Origin: Comamonadaceae bacterium
Lineage (GTDB): Bacteria > Pseudomonadota > Gammaproteobacteria > Burkholderiales > Burkholderiaceae_C
Reading direction: 5' to 3'
Assembly: GCA_947450675.1 (NCBI GenBank)
Contig: CANFWI010000002.1
Span: forward strand, 1 to 64,000
Length of the DNA: 64,000 nt
A program made the translations under genes and the position numbers. Each line of letters starts with the position of its first letter. Within the stretch, counting starts at the first letter, position 1. Positions 38,780-47,305 of this stretch are shown piece by piece. The notes below the pieces were generated by a model, which saw only the letters and a program-made list of their open reading frames with translations, was not told the DNA's origin and did no database searches.

Positions 38780-39240
38780 TGCCAGCTGCCAATATCTGCG
38801 GCCTTGCCCTCGCCGCCGGCTTGGCCATCAGCACCATAGGACAACACGTCGACCTCGCCTTTCAGACCCGGATTGAGGTACACATACGGGTTGCCCCAAG
38901 GGTCGTTCGGCAGCTTGTCGATATAGATTTTCCAGTTCGTCGGAATAGGCGGCGTGTTGGGCCGTTGCACCAAGGCCTTCAAGCCTTGCTCAGAGGTCGG
39001 GTAGCGCTGGTTGTCGAGCCGGTAAAGCTTGAGCGCCTGCATCAGGTTGTTGACATCCACCCGCGCCGCCGCAACGCGCGCATCGTCAGCACGGTCCAGC
39101 ACGTTGGGCACGATCAGCGCCGCCAAAACACCAATGATGACCAGCACCACCATCAGCTCAATCAAGGTGAAGCCGCGCGCCCACCAGCCGCGGTCGCGCT
39201 TGCATTGTGGATAGGCGTGGGGGGATGATGTCTTGGTCAT
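38776..39240 (-). CDS. gspG: type II secretion system major pseudopilin GspG
   Basis: Major pseudopilin that builds the periplasmic piston (154 residues). The prepilin motif is RGFTLIELMVVLVIIGVLAAL after a rather long 23-residue leader. The globular part has the GspG features YRLDNQRYPTSEQGLKALV and DPWGNPYVYLNPG, and ends with a calcium-binding-like DVLSYGADG. The ATG at 39240-39238 overlaps the ATG of the divergent gspC (39239-39241), and no other ATG/GTG/TTG fits between it and the motif. No ribosome binding site is seen; the upstream sequence is A/T-rich. Confidence 0.93.
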   Translation of the reverse strand: MTKTSSPHAYPQCKRDRGWWARGFTLIELMVVLVIIGVLAALIVPNVLDRADDARVAAARVDVNNLMQALKLYRLDNQRYPTSEQGLKALVQRPNTPPIPTNWKIYIDKLPNDPWGNPYVYLNPGLKGEVDVLSYGADGQAGGEGKAADIGSWQ

Positions 39241-39805
39241 GATAAATTTTGAAATTGAATCGAGGCGGCGTTGGCTCACCGCGCTGTTGCTGGTCACCGC
39301 GTTGCTGTGTGCGGGGTACTGGACGCGCGCGGCGCTGTCTACTGAAAAAAAACCGGTCGAGGCTGCTGCGCTGCCCCCTTTGCCCGCGCTGGCCGGCACG
39401 GCCACGGAATTGGCGCGCGTGCTGGGTGCGCCGCGTCCGACGCTGGCCGGTGCAGCGCTGGGCCCGACCGAACGCTTTCGCGCCATCGGCGTCATTGCCA
39501 GCGCTTCAGGGCAAGGCGCCGCGCTGATGTCTGTGGACAAGCAAGCGCCACGGCCTTTCAGAGTGGGGGTAAGCGTCGCACCGGGTTTTGTTTTGAAAGC
39601 GGTGACGCAACATGACGTCAGCCTAGCGGACAGCTTGCAAGGTGCGGTGACGGCGACCTTGCCCTTGCCTGATCCGGCGAAGGTCAAAACCGAAACACTC
39701 GGCAGTGATTCGCCAGCCCCGTCAGGACCCGTGCCAAGCGCGGTGGAGCCAGACACTGGGCCAGCTCCTCGACCCAGCATCCGCGGAGCACCAAGCGCGC
39801 CTTGA
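39239..39805 (+). CDS. gspC: type II secretion system protein GspC (short)
   Basis: Inner-membrane protein linking the platform to the secretin (188 residues). A basic start (ESRRRW) leads to one helix (LTALLLVTALLCAGYW), then the homology region RFRAIGVIASASGQGAALMSVDKQAPRPFRVGVSVAPGFVLKAV, and a Pro/Ser-rich tail without a PDZ domain. Start: ATG 39239, or TTG 39233, which is better spaced from GGGGGG at 39219-39224. It is divergent from gspG with overlapping start codons, so its promoter must lie inside gspG. Confidence 0.82.
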   Translation: MINFEIESRRRWLTALLLVTALLCAGYWTRAALSTEKKPVEAAALPPLPALAGTATELARVLGAPRPTLAGAALGPTERFRAIGVIASASGQGAALMSVDKQAPRPFRVGVSVAPGFVLKAVTQHDVSLADSLQGAVTATLPLPDPAKVKTETLGSDSPAPSGPVPSAVEPDTGPAPRPSIRGAPSAP

Positions 39806-39982
39806 ACCAGCACGACCGCATCGTGGAGTGAGTTCGCGCGCCATGTGATCAATCGCATGCCCTCACCTTAGAGGCACTTTGGCAAGTTCAGACGGCGTAC
39901 GCAAGCCGAACTGACGTCAGCTGTGACCTACTCTCACTGACAACATCACGGAGCGCACAGATCGCTTGACTGAGACATCACA

Positions 39983-40147
39983 TCAAACTTGCGGTTTCCA
40001 GCCCAAGCCCTCATCTTCGGGCAGTGTCGGCGGCGGCATGCTGCCGTCATCAGGCTCGACCGGGAGGTGTGCTGGATTGTCAGGATCCTCAAGCGGCGGC
40101 GGCCCACTAGGCAAGGGCGCCGGCCGGGGATGGTGGCTGAACTTCAT
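39983..40147 (-). CDS. small proline-rich hypothetical protein
   Basis: A 54-residue frame preceded by AAAGGAA ten bases before the ATG. The product is rich in Pro, Asp and Glu (PAPLPSGPPPLEDPDNPAHLPVEPDDG), with no signal peptide or membrane segment, and is probably disordered. I believe similar short acidic proline-rich proteins are common in Comamonadaceae. Function unknown. It stands alone, with 177 bases to the convergent gspC stop. Confidence 0.6.
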   Translation of the reverse strand: MKFSHHPRPAPLPSGPPPLEDPDNPAHLPVEPDDGSMPPPTLPEDEGLGWKPQV

Positions 40148-40190
40148 GCTGAGCGTTCCTTTGTAAAAGTCGTCACTGCGCGAGAGATTT

Positions 40191-40220
40191 CTGTCATTGC
40201 AAGCGCAGCGTGGCAGTCCA
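40191..40220. repeat. dispersed intergenic repeat (TCATTGCnAGCGCAGCG type)
   Basis: Positions 40191-40220 begin CTGTCATTGCAAGCGCAGCG and continue with TGGCAGTCCA. This closely resembles a short repeat (consensus like TCATTGCGAGCGCAGCGTGG then CAATCC) that I know from intergenic regions of many bacteria. CTGCGC (40176-40181) and GCGCAG (40203-40208) form inverted arms across it. The surrounding 40148-40378 has no gene. Confidence 0.45.
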
Positions 40221-40378
40221 TGAGCCCGAATTCGCCGCCATGTTTTGATGCGCTGCGCTCGGAAAGACAACGTACTTTAGGCCGCGCCGCACTCGCCAAT
40301 AAAGAGGCTGAACGCCGCTTGTGCTGTCAGCTTTTCCCTACGGCGCAGAGGACTACTCAGCGGAAAACTGGTTGAAGC

Positions 40379-41212
40379 TCAACCTGCGCCGTGGCACTTT
40401 TTGTATTTTTTCCCGCTGCCGCAAAAGCACACATCGTTGCGACCGGGTGTGACTTCTTTGCGCACGGTGTCGACGCGTGGGCCGAGTGTCAGCCAAAGTT
40501 CGCGCAGGTCGTAGACCGCCCAAATGGCTTCGCCAAACGCATTCAGGCGGGCGATGCTGGTGCTTGGCAAGCCCTCTTCCAACAACGGGGAGACTTCGGG
40601 TTTTCCGGTGTCATCTTCGGTCATGGCGACCACGGCTTGGAGTGCGCCATCCAGCCATTTGGCGGCATCTTTGTCGCGCGGTGCGGCCCAATCTTCAGGC
40701 CAGCTTTCGACTGCGAACATGAAGCCCAAGGCCCAGACCTGCGCAAAGGCTGGCAGTTCGTCGGCCTTGAAGTTGACCTGCTCCTCGGCCGGTAGTTCGG
40801 CCACCGAAGCGCGCACATCCATCACCTCGGGGTGGTAGCAGTCTTCGTCCTCGAGCGATTTGCATTCGGCATCCAGCGCGGCAGACACTTCGGCCCAACG
40901 GGCTTGCCACAAGGCGGTGAAACGTTCACGTTGCTCTTCGCTGACAAATGAGCCTTCGGCTTCGTCTTCTTCTGTTGGCGCTGCTGCGCCTTCTTCTCCA
41001 AGTCCCAACAACACCGGGAAGTACTCGGACGCTGGCACCGCGCGGCGGCCACAAATCAACGCGGCCATGAAGCCTTCACAAAACTCCCATTGCGGGGTTT
41101 CGTCATAGCGGGTGCGCAGCTCATCGAGAATGGCGTCCAGTTCGTCAAACGTTTCGGGCGGCAAGAAGTCGTCGGCATCAGAAAGGGTTGTGGGTGTTGG
41201 TGAGTTGGTCAT
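40379..41212 (-). CDS. UPF0149/YecA family protein with C-terminal SEC-C motif
   Basis: Protein of 277 residues. The main part is an acidic helical UPF0149 (YecA/YgfB-like) domain, including LDAILDELRTRYDETPQWEFCEGFMAALICG and VWALGFMFAVESWPEDW. The last 22 residues are a SEC-C zinc motif (GRNDVCFCGSGKKYKKCHGAG, ligands Cys-x-Cys and Cys-His). SEC-C motifs occur at the end of SecA and bind SecB or ribosomes in that context, so a role near translation or secretion is possible. No operon partner is seen. Confidence 0.85.
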   Translation of the reverse strand: MTNSPTPTTLSDADDFLPPETFDELDAILDELRTRYDETPQWEFCEGFMAALICGRRAVPASEYFPVLLGLGEEGAAAPTEEDEAEGSFVSEEQRERFTALWQARWAEVSAALDAECKSLEDEDCYHPEVMDVRASVAELPAEEQVNFKADELPAFAQVWALGFMFAVESWPEDWAAPRDKDAAKWLDGALQAVVAMTEDDTGKPEVSPLLEEGLPSTSIARLNAFGEAIWAVYDLRELWLTLGPRVDTVRKEVTPGRNDVCFCGSGKKYKKCHGAG

Positions 41213-41324
41213 AGGGGCGTTTCAAAGGTGGGCAGAGTGGCGTATAACGGTTGAGCCTCTCTTGTGAGTGAAAGTGTATATGCCTCTGACGCCCGCCTTG
41301 TGGCGCCGCCCTTGAAAGCTTGCC

Positions 41325-43067
41325 ATGCGCCGTGTCCTGACCCTTGCGAAGAACCTCCCTTTGCCCGACTTTCGTCCGCTGCAGCAGCGAGCCGAGGTGA
41401 GCCTGCAGCGACTCAACGCCATGCTGCCCGTGCGCTATAGCTTTCTGATCGCCTGCTGTTTGGGTGTGCTGCTGGCCTTGTTTTCGCTGGTGGGCTTTGG
41501 CATCGGTTTTTTGGCCTTGCTGCTGTTTGGGGGGCTTGTGGCGGTCGGTCTGCATGACTTGCGGCAGACGCGCAGCGCCGTGCTGCGCAACTACCCGGTG
41601 ATCGGGCATCTGCGGTTTTTGCTGGAGTTCATCCGCCCTGAAATTCGCCAATACTTTATAGAAAGTGACAGCGAAGCCGCGCCGTTTTCGCGGGCCCAGC
41701 GCTCGTTGGTGTACCGACGCGCCAAGGGGGCGCAAGACAACCAGCCTTTCGGAACGCAACTCGACGTGACGCGCCAAGGCTACGAGTGGATCAACCATTC
41801 GATGCAACCCAGCAAGTTGACCTCGCATGACTTTCGGGTCTGGGTCGGCGGCTCGCCTGAAGCTGCATCGCTCTCACGCTTGCCCTGCACGCAACCTTAC
41901 GCGGCCAGTGTCTTCAACATCTCGGCGATGAGTTTTGGCGCCTTGTCGGCCAACGCGATATTGGCGCTGAACTCGGGCGCCAAGCGCGGCGGCTTCGCGC
42001 ATGACACCGGCGAAGGCTCTATCTCAGCGCATCACCGCACCCACGGTGGTGACCTGATCTGGGAGATTGGCTCGGGCTATTTTGGTTGCCGCAACGACGA
42101 CGGTAGCTTCAACCCTGAACGCTTCGAAGCGAATGCGCGCGACCCGCAAGTCAAGATGATCGAGCTCAAGCTCAGCCAAGGCGCCAAGCCCGGGCACGGC
42201 GGCATTTTGCCGGGCTCGAAAGTGACGTGGGAAATCGCTGCAGCGCGCGGCGTACCGCCGGGCGTCGACTGCGTGTCGCCCGCCGGTCACAGCGCTTTTT
42301 CAACGCCCGTTGAGATGCTCGAATTCATCGGCCGGCTGCGCACGCTGAGTGGTGGCAAGCCGACGGGCTTCAAGTTTTGTCTGGGCCACCCGTGGGAGTG
42401 GTTCGCCATCGTCAAGGCCATGCTGGCCACCGGCATCACGCCCGACTTCATCGTGGTCGACGGTGCTGAAGGCGGCACCGGCGCCGCGCCCGTGGAATTC
42501 AGCGACCACGTCGGTGCGCCGCTGCAAGAAGGTCTCGGCTTGGTCCACAACACGCTCATCGGCGTCGGTCTGCGTGACCGCATCAAACTTGGCTGCGCCG
42601 GCAAAGTGATCAGCGCTTTTGACATCGCCCGCATGATGGCGCTGGGCGCTGACTGGGCCAATGCCGGTCGCGGTTTCATGTTCGCGCTGGGCTGCATTCA
42701 GGCCCAGAGTTGCCACACGGGGAAATGCCCAACCGGTGTGACCACGCAAGACCCACTGCGCCAACAAGCGCTGGTGGTGCCCGATAAAGCCGAGCGCGTC
42801 TGGATGTTTCACCAGAGCACGCTGGAGGCCCTGAAAGAGCTGGTGCAGGCCGCTGGCTTGCAGCATCCAAACGACTTGACAGCGCACCACATCGTGCGGC
42901 GCCTGACCGACACCGAGGTGCGCTTGTTGGCGCATCTGCTGATGAACATCACACCGGGCGCCCTGCTGGCAGATGACATCAGCGCGCTACCGACTGTCTT
43001 CAAGCAGTATTGGCCGATGGCCAGTGCAGATCGCTTCGCAGCCTCTTCAGCCTTAGCGGCGGCTTGA
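41325..43067 (+). CDS. FMN-binding glutamate synthase family protein
   Basis: Protein of up to 580 residues. One or two membrane helices near residues 40-75 (YSFLIACCLGVLLALFSLVGFG) precede a glutamate synthase central/FMN barrel domain: FNISAMSFGALSANAILALN, GEGSISAHHRTHGGDLIWEIGSGYFGCR, VDGAEGGTGAAPVEF and CPTGVTTQDP. The glutaminase and NADPH-binding parts of true glutamate synthase are missing, so the reaction is unknown. The start could be 41325 or 41421 (MLPVRYSF); neither has a convincing ribosome binding site. Confidence 0.85.
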   Translation: MRRVLTLAKNLPLPDFRPLQQRAEVSLQRLNAMLPVRYSFLIACCLGVLLALFSLVGFGIGFLALLLFGGLVAVGLHDLRQTRSAVLRNYPVIGHLRFLLEFIRPEIRQYFIESDSEAAPFSRAQRSLVYRRAKGAQDNQPFGTQLDVTRQGYEWINHSMQPSKLTSHDFRVWVGGSPEAASLSRLPCTQPYAASVFNISAMSFGALSANAILALNSGAKRGGFAHDTGEGSISAHHRTHGGDLIWEIGSGYFGCRNDDGSFNPERFEANARDPQVKMIELKLSQGAKPGHGGILPGSKVTWEIAAARGVPPGVDCVSPAGHSAFSTPVEMLEFIGRLRTLSGGKPTGFKFCLGHPWEWFAIVKAMLATGITPDFIVVDGAEGGTGAAPVEFSDHVGAPLQEGLGLVHNTLIGVGLRDRIKLGCAGKVISAFDIARMMALGADWANAGRGFMFALGCIQAQSCHTGKCPTGVTTQDPLRQQALVVPDKAERVWMFHQSTLEALKELVQAAGLQHPNDLTAHHIVRRLTDTEVRLLAHLLMNITPGALLADDISALPTVFKQYWPMASADRFAASSALAAA

Positions 43068-43091
43068 GTTAGCTCAGTCGCTTTGCTGAGT

Positions 43092-43508
43092 TCAAAGCGT
43101 TTTTTGCGTTCGCACCTTGAACGCTTGCAGTCGCTTCGCCATCGACGTCACGGCTTTGTCTTTGCTCAGCAAGGTGCTGCGGTGCGCCACGGCCAGGTCA
43201 ATGAACATTTGGTCGTCGGCGTCGCGGCACGTCACTGAGGCCTTGGCGGCCACCGGGACAAGCCGAGCGTGCGCGTCAAAGTGCGCCAGCACATCCGCCG
43301 CGCTCAAAGCATAAAACGCCAAGCGGGGAACAATCTGCGGATAGCCCAGCACGCGCTCCAGTTCGATGCGCATCGGCGTCGTGGCGATCCAGTCCACGCT
43401 GCGCGCTGCGAGGCCGTCACGAATCGGCTGTGCCGCTGCGTCGTTGAAGACAAACACATCGAGCACGATGTTGGTGTCGAGGATCAGCAGCGGTAACGGT
43501 GAGGTCAT
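43092..43508 (-). CDS. PIN-domain protein (putative toxin-antitoxin toxin family)
   Basis: A 138-residue PIN nuclease-like protein of the TIGR00305-type family. Acidic residues expected for the metal site are visible: Asp in LLILDTNIVLDVF, Glu in PMRIELERVLG, and Asp in CRDADDQMFIDLAV. The C-terminal STLLSKDKAV is typical. The ATG shares one base with the stop of the RlmL-type methyltransferase upstream (TGATG), so it is translationally coupled to it. No antitoxin gene lies on either side, which makes a classical toxin-antitoxin role uncertain. Confidence 0.82.
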   Translation of the reverse strand: MTSPLPLLILDTNIVLDVFVFNDAAAQPIRDGLAARSVDWIATTPMRIELERVLGYPQIVPRLAFYALSAADVLAHFDAHARLVPVAAKASVTCRDADDQMFIDLAVAHRSTLLSKDKAVTSMAKRLQAFKVRTQKTL

Positions 43509-44863
43509 CACTCCGGTGTCGGGGTGACCGCCGGCGCAGGTTTGCCGCGAGCAGATCCGGCGATCATGTCGAAGCGAAACAAGCGGCATTCAATCGGGCC
43601 ATTCCACATCGGCACACGGCGTGATTCTTTCAATCGCATTTTGCTCGGCAGCTTCAAGTCAGGCGTGAGGATGTGGGCGGTCCAGCCTGCGTAGTTTTTC
43701 TTCCAGTGCGCAGCCAGTTGGGGGAAGAAGTCCGTCACCTCTTCGCCGCTGGCGGTCTGCGCTTGTTCGCGTCCGGGGTTGGCTGAGCGGTCACGCGACA
43801 CCTGAGCCTCTGTCTCGCGTGCACTGGGCAGCGCGCGACCAAATTCATCAATGCCCTGACGCCGATCGTCACGCGCTTGCGTGCCCGAGATACCGGCCAC
43901 ACCGGCGACGTCAATACGCTCGCCATACGGCGGGTTGAGCAGCATCACGCCTGATGGTGCGGGCGGCATGCGCTGCAAAGCGTCACCACCGCGCAGCTGC
44001 ACGGCGTTGGCCACGCCGGCGCGCTCGGCATTGCGCTCGGCAAAGTCAACCATCCGGAAAGACACATCGCTGCCGAACACCGGCGCCATCGGTTCGGTGA
44101 TGGCATCCTCGGCTTGGTCTAGCAGACCTTCCCAGACGTGTGGCTGAAATGGCAAATACTTCTGAAAAGCAAAGCGTCGGTTGATGCCGGGGGCAATGTT
44201 GCAGGCGATTTGCGCCGCCTCAATGACGATCGTGCCCGAGCCGCAGCAAGGGTCGTACAGCGGCACGCCTTGTTCGCACAAGCCGTCTTCACCGCTCCAG
44301 CCACTGGCCGCCAGCATGGCCGCAGCCAAGGTTTCTTTCAGCGGTGCATCGCCTTTGTCTTCACGCCAGCCCCGCTTGAACAGCGGCTCGCCCGAGGTGT
44401 CGATGTAAACGGTCACGGTGTCGGTGGTCAGGTGCACATAGATCCGTACGTCGGGCCATCGCGTATCGACATCCGGCCGAACGTCGAACTTGCTGCGAAA
44501 GCGATCCGCCACCGCGTCCTTGATCTTCAAGGCCGCGAAGTTCAGGCTGGTCAAGGGGCTGTGCTGCGCCGTGACCTCAATCTTGAAGGTCTGCTTCGGC
44601 GTGAACCAAATTTCCCAAGCGACTTCGGCCGCGGCGTTGTACAAATCTTGTTCGTTGCGGTAGGACTTGTGTTGCAACTCAATCAGCACGCGCTGCGCCA
44701 AGCGGCTGTGCAGGTTGAGCTGCTGCGCGTCGCGCCACGAGCCCTGCAGCTGCACACCAGCCCGCCAAGAGCGGCCAGCAATCCCCGTGATGCGGTGGAC
44801 TTCCGCCGCGAGCAGTTCTTCAACACCCGCAGCGCAGGGGAGGAAAAGTTGAAGTTGGTTCAT
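43508..44863 (-). CDS. THUMP-domain class I SAM-dependent RNA methyltransferase (RlmL N-domain type)
   Basis: Methyltransferase of 451 residues acting on RNA, related to the N-terminal half of E. coli RlmL (m2G2445 of 23S rRNA). An N-terminal ferredoxin-like/THUMP part (FLPCAAGVEELLAAEVHRITG to about residue 160) is followed by the methyltransferase domain: YDPCCGSGTIVIEAAQIACNIAPG (SAM site), then the catalytic NPPYGERI near 330. About 60 poorly conserved, charged residues follow (GTQARDDRRQGIDEFGRALP...) before VTDFFPQLAAHWKKNYAGW. That linker is not in E. coli RlmL. The start at 44863 gives MNQLQLFLPCAAG. Confidence 0.88.
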   Translation of the reverse strand: MNQLQLFLPCAAGVEELLAAEVHRITGIAGRSWRAGVQLQGSWRDAQQLNLHSRLAQRVLIELQHKSYRNEQDLYNAAAEVAWEIWFTPKQTFKIEVTAQHSPLTSLNFAALKIKDAVADRFRSKFDVRPDVDTRWPDVRIYVHLTTDTVTVYIDTSGEPLFKRGWREDKGDAPLKETLAAAMLAASGWSGEDGLCEQGVPLYDPCCGSGTIVIEAAQIACNIAPGINRRFAFQKYLPFQPHVWEGLLDQAEDAITEPMAPVFGSDVSFRMVDFAERNAERAGVANAVQLRGGDALQRMPPAPSGVMLLNPPYGERIDVAGVAGISGTQARDDRRQGIDEFGRALPSARETEAQVSRDRSANPGREQAQTASGEEVTDFFPQLAAHWKKNYAGWTAHILTPDLKLPSKMRLKESRRVPMWNGPIECRLFRFDMIAGSARGKPAPAVTPTPE

Positions 44864-44900
44864 AGCGATACAGACTGAGGTGTGAGTGAAGTTGTTTTTC

Positions 44901-44974
44901 CGCAGGGCCGCCCCAAGGAAAAATGCGCCCCCTCGGGGGGCAGAGAAGTACACGAAGTGACGAACGTGGGGGCC
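44901..44974. repeat. GC-rich intergenic palindromic repeat (Comamonadaceae type)
   Basis: Between the methyltransferase and rpoN. It runs from CGCAGGGCCGCCCCAAGG through a hairpin core of C-run and G-run (GCGCCCCCTCGGGGGGC, 44925-44941) to GACGAACGTGGGGGCC. The CCGCCCC near the left end and GTGGGGGCC at the right end form outer arms. I recognise the pattern as a repeat found many times in intergenic regions of Comamonadaceae genomes. It may stabilise or end transcripts. Confidence 0.65.
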
Positions 44975-44984
44975 AAGTTCATGT

Positions 44985-46523
44985 TCATAAAGTCTTTCGC
45001 AAGTTAGCAGGGGCGATGCGCAGCGCTTCGCGGTATTTCGCCACAGTGCGGCGGGCGCATTCAATGCCCTGCTCTTTCAGCATTTCGGAAATTTGGTTGT
45101 CGCTGAGCGGTTTGTTCAGATTCTCGGACGCGACAAACTGCCTGATCAGCGCGCGCACTGCCGTGCTCGAGGCGTTGCCGCCCGACTCGGTGCCGAGCGC
45201 CGAGCCAAAGAAATACTTCAGCTCAAAGGTGCCGTAAGGCGTGCTCATGTACTTGGCCGTGGTGACGCGTGAAATGGTTGATTCGTGCAGGCCCAACTCG
45301 TCCGCGATTTCACGCAAGACCAGCGGCCGCATGGCCAACTCGCCGTGCATGAAGAAGTTTTTTTGCCGCTCAACAATGGCCGTGGAAACACGCAAAATCG
45401 TGTCGAAGCGCTGCTGAATGTTCTTGATGAACCAGCGGGCTTCTTGCAAGCGCTGCTGTAAAGCCGCGCCGCCCTGACCCTTGTGTTGCTTCAGTGCGTT
45501 GGCGTAAATATCGTGCACGCGCAGCTTGGGCATGACCTCGCCGTTGAGCGAGACCTTGAAGCCGCGCCCGGACTTGACGACCAGCACATCGGGCACGACC
45601 ACGTTGCGCTCGACATTCACAAAGCGCCGGCCCGGCTTCGGGTCCAGCCGGCCAATCACGCCGATGGCCAGTTTGATGGCGGCCTCTGAAAATCCACACA
45701 GCAGCGTCAGGCGCTTGACGTCGCGCTTGGCCAGCAACTCCATCGGCTGCTTGCAAATAGCCATGGCCGCACGGACTTCTTCGGTGTTCTTGCAGTCGAG
45801 CAATTGCAAGCTCAGGCACTCGCCCAAGTTGCGCGCGCCGACACCGGCGGGCTCCATGTGCTGCAAGAGATTGAGCGCCATGGCGAAGTGCTGCTCCAGC
45901 TCTTCTGCCTGCTCCAAGTCGTCACCCGCCAGCCCTGCGGCCAATGAGGCCAGCGTGTCTTCCAGATAACCATCGTCGTTGAGTGACTCAATCAAAAAAT
46001 GCAGCGCGGCGCGGTCTTCGTCTGACAAACGCAGCCCCAAGGACTGCCGGTGCAAGTGGTCTTGCAGCGACTCTTGGCTGCGCGCCAGCTCGGACGCGTC
46101 GACGTCTTCACTGTCGTCGTTGTTGTTCTTGCGGGCCGGCGCGTCGCTGCCCCACTCGCTGTCGTCGGGCGCCGACTCGACCGTGCCGTCGCCCTCCCAG
46201 CTTTCTTCCAATTTGGGTTCGCTGCTTTCGGCCTCACTGCTGGACTGGGCTTTGTCGTCGGCGCTGCTGCTGGCCGCGCTGTCGCTGGCGGAATACTCGA
46301 AGTCGCGGATGTCTTGGCTGACCGGCGCATCGGCCTCAGCCAAGCCAAACTCCTCACGCGATGCGGCCTCTTCGGTGATTTCGAGAAACGGATTTTCATC
46401 GAGCATCTGCTCGACTTCCTGGCTCAGCTCAAGCGTTGAGAGTTGCAGCAGACGAATCGACTGTTGCAACTGCGGCGTCAGCGCCAAGTGCTGCGAGACG
46501 CGAAGGGACAAGCCTTGTTTCAT
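44985..46523 (-). CDS. rpoN: RNA polymerase sigma-54 factor RpoN
   Basis: Alternative sigma factor for -24/-12 promoters (512 residues). Region I is the N-terminal MKQGLSLRVSQHLALTPQLQ with the following Gln/Leu-rich part. Region II is a long acidic stretch (residues 55-165, many Asp, Glu and Ser). The core-binding and DNA-binding domains follow, with HESTISRVTTAKYM and the C-terminal RpoN box ARRTVAKYREAL. It follows lptB by one base. Usually hpf, ptsN and hprK come next, but here they are at 7-9 kb in the other orientation. Confidence 0.96.
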   Translation of the reverse strand: MKQGLSLRVSQHLALTPQLQQSIRLLQLSTLELSQEVEQMLDENPFLEITEEAASREEFGLAEADAPVSQDIRDFEYSASDSAASSSADDKAQSSSEAESSEPKLEESWEGDGTVESAPDDSEWGSDAPARKNNNDDSEDVDASELARSQESLQDHLHRQSLGLRLSDEDRAALHFLIESLNDDGYLEDTLASLAAGLAGDDLEQAEELEQHFAMALNLLQHMEPAGVGARNLGECLSLQLLDCKNTEEVRAAMAICKQPMELLAKRDVKRLTLLCGFSEAAIKLAIGVIGRLDPKPGRRFVNVERNVVVPDVLVVKSGRGFKVSLNGEVMPKLRVHDIYANALKQHKGQGGAALQQRLQEARWFIKNIQQRFDTILRVSTAIVERQKNFFMHGELAMRPLVLREIADELGLHESTISRVTTAKYMSTPYGTFELKYFFGSALGTESGGNASSTAVRALIRQFVASENLNKPLSDNQISEMLKEQGIECARRTVAKYREALRIAPANLRKTL

Positions 46524-46524
46524 G

Positions 46525-47295
46525 TCACATTTTGAAATGTTCGCCGAGATACACCCGGCGCACATCTGCGTTATTGACAATCTCAGCCGGTGTCCCAGTG
46601 GCCAGCACATGGCCCTCGCTGATGATGTAGGCGTGGTCGCAAATGCCCAGCGTTTCGCGCACGTTGTGGTCGGTGATGAGCACGCCAATGCCGCGTGCTT
46701 TCAAAAATCCGATGATGCGCTGAATTTCAATGACGGCGATCGGGTCGATGCCGGCAAATGGTTCGTCCAACAAAATAAAGCGCGGCTGCGTCGCCAGCGC
46801 CCGGGCAATTTCAACCCGACGGCGTTCACCACCCGACAGTGCTGGCGCCGGTGAGTCGCGCAAATGCTCGACCCGCAACTCTTGCAGCAAGCTGTCGGTG
46901 CGTTGGCGAATCTCAGCCTCGCCAAGCGGTTTGCCCGCATCGTCGCGCTGTAGCTCCAGCACGGCGCGCACATTTTGCTCAACTGTCAGTTTGCGAAAAA
47001 TCGAGGCCTCTTGAGGCAAATAGCTCAGTCCGAGACGGGCGCGCCGGTGAATCGGCATTTTCTCCACGGCTTGGCCATCGATGCTGATCAGGCCGGCGTC
47101 AGCGCGCACCAAGCCAACGATCATGTAAAACGAGGTGGTCTTGCCTGCGCCGTTGGGGCCTAGCAGCCCGACCACTTCGCCGCTTTGCACGGCAAGCGAA
47201 ACATCCTTGACGACCTTGCGGCTACCGTATGATTTTTGCAGTCCCTGCGCGACGAGGCGACTGGGCGTGAGGGCTTGCGTTGGATCCAATGGCAT
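46525..47295 (-). CDS. lptB: LPS export ABC transporter ATP-binding protein LptB
   Basis: ATPase that drives lipopolysaccharide extraction and transport with LptFGC (256 residues). Walker A is GPNGAGKTT near residue 46, the ABC signature [16 protein letters not shown] near 145, and Walker [17 protein letters not shown] follows. The start at 47295 avoids overlap; an ATG at 47322 overlapping the end of lptA is also possible. Neither has a strong ribosome binding site. Co-transcribed with lptA and rpoN. Confidence 0.95.
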   Translation of the reverse strand: MPLDPTQALTPSRLVAQGLQKSYGSRKVVKDVSLAVQSGEVVGLLGPNGAGKTTSFYMIVGLVRADAGLISIDGQAVEKMPIHRRARLGLSYLPQEASIFRKLTVEQNVRAVLELQRDDAGKPLGEAEIRQRTDSLLQELRVEHLRDSPAPALSGGERRRVEIARALATQPRFILLDEPFAGIDPIAVIEIQRIIGFLKARGIGVLITDHNVRETLGICDHAYIISEGHVLATGTPAEIVNNADVRRVYLGEHFKM

Positions 47296-47305
47296 CAGTG
47301 AGCGC

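Noticed and set aside
43073-43090. CTCAG/CTGAG hairpin between the FMN glutamate synthase-like gene and the PIN gene as a terminator
   Set aside because: Short stem without a T tract directly after it; not distinguishable from chance.
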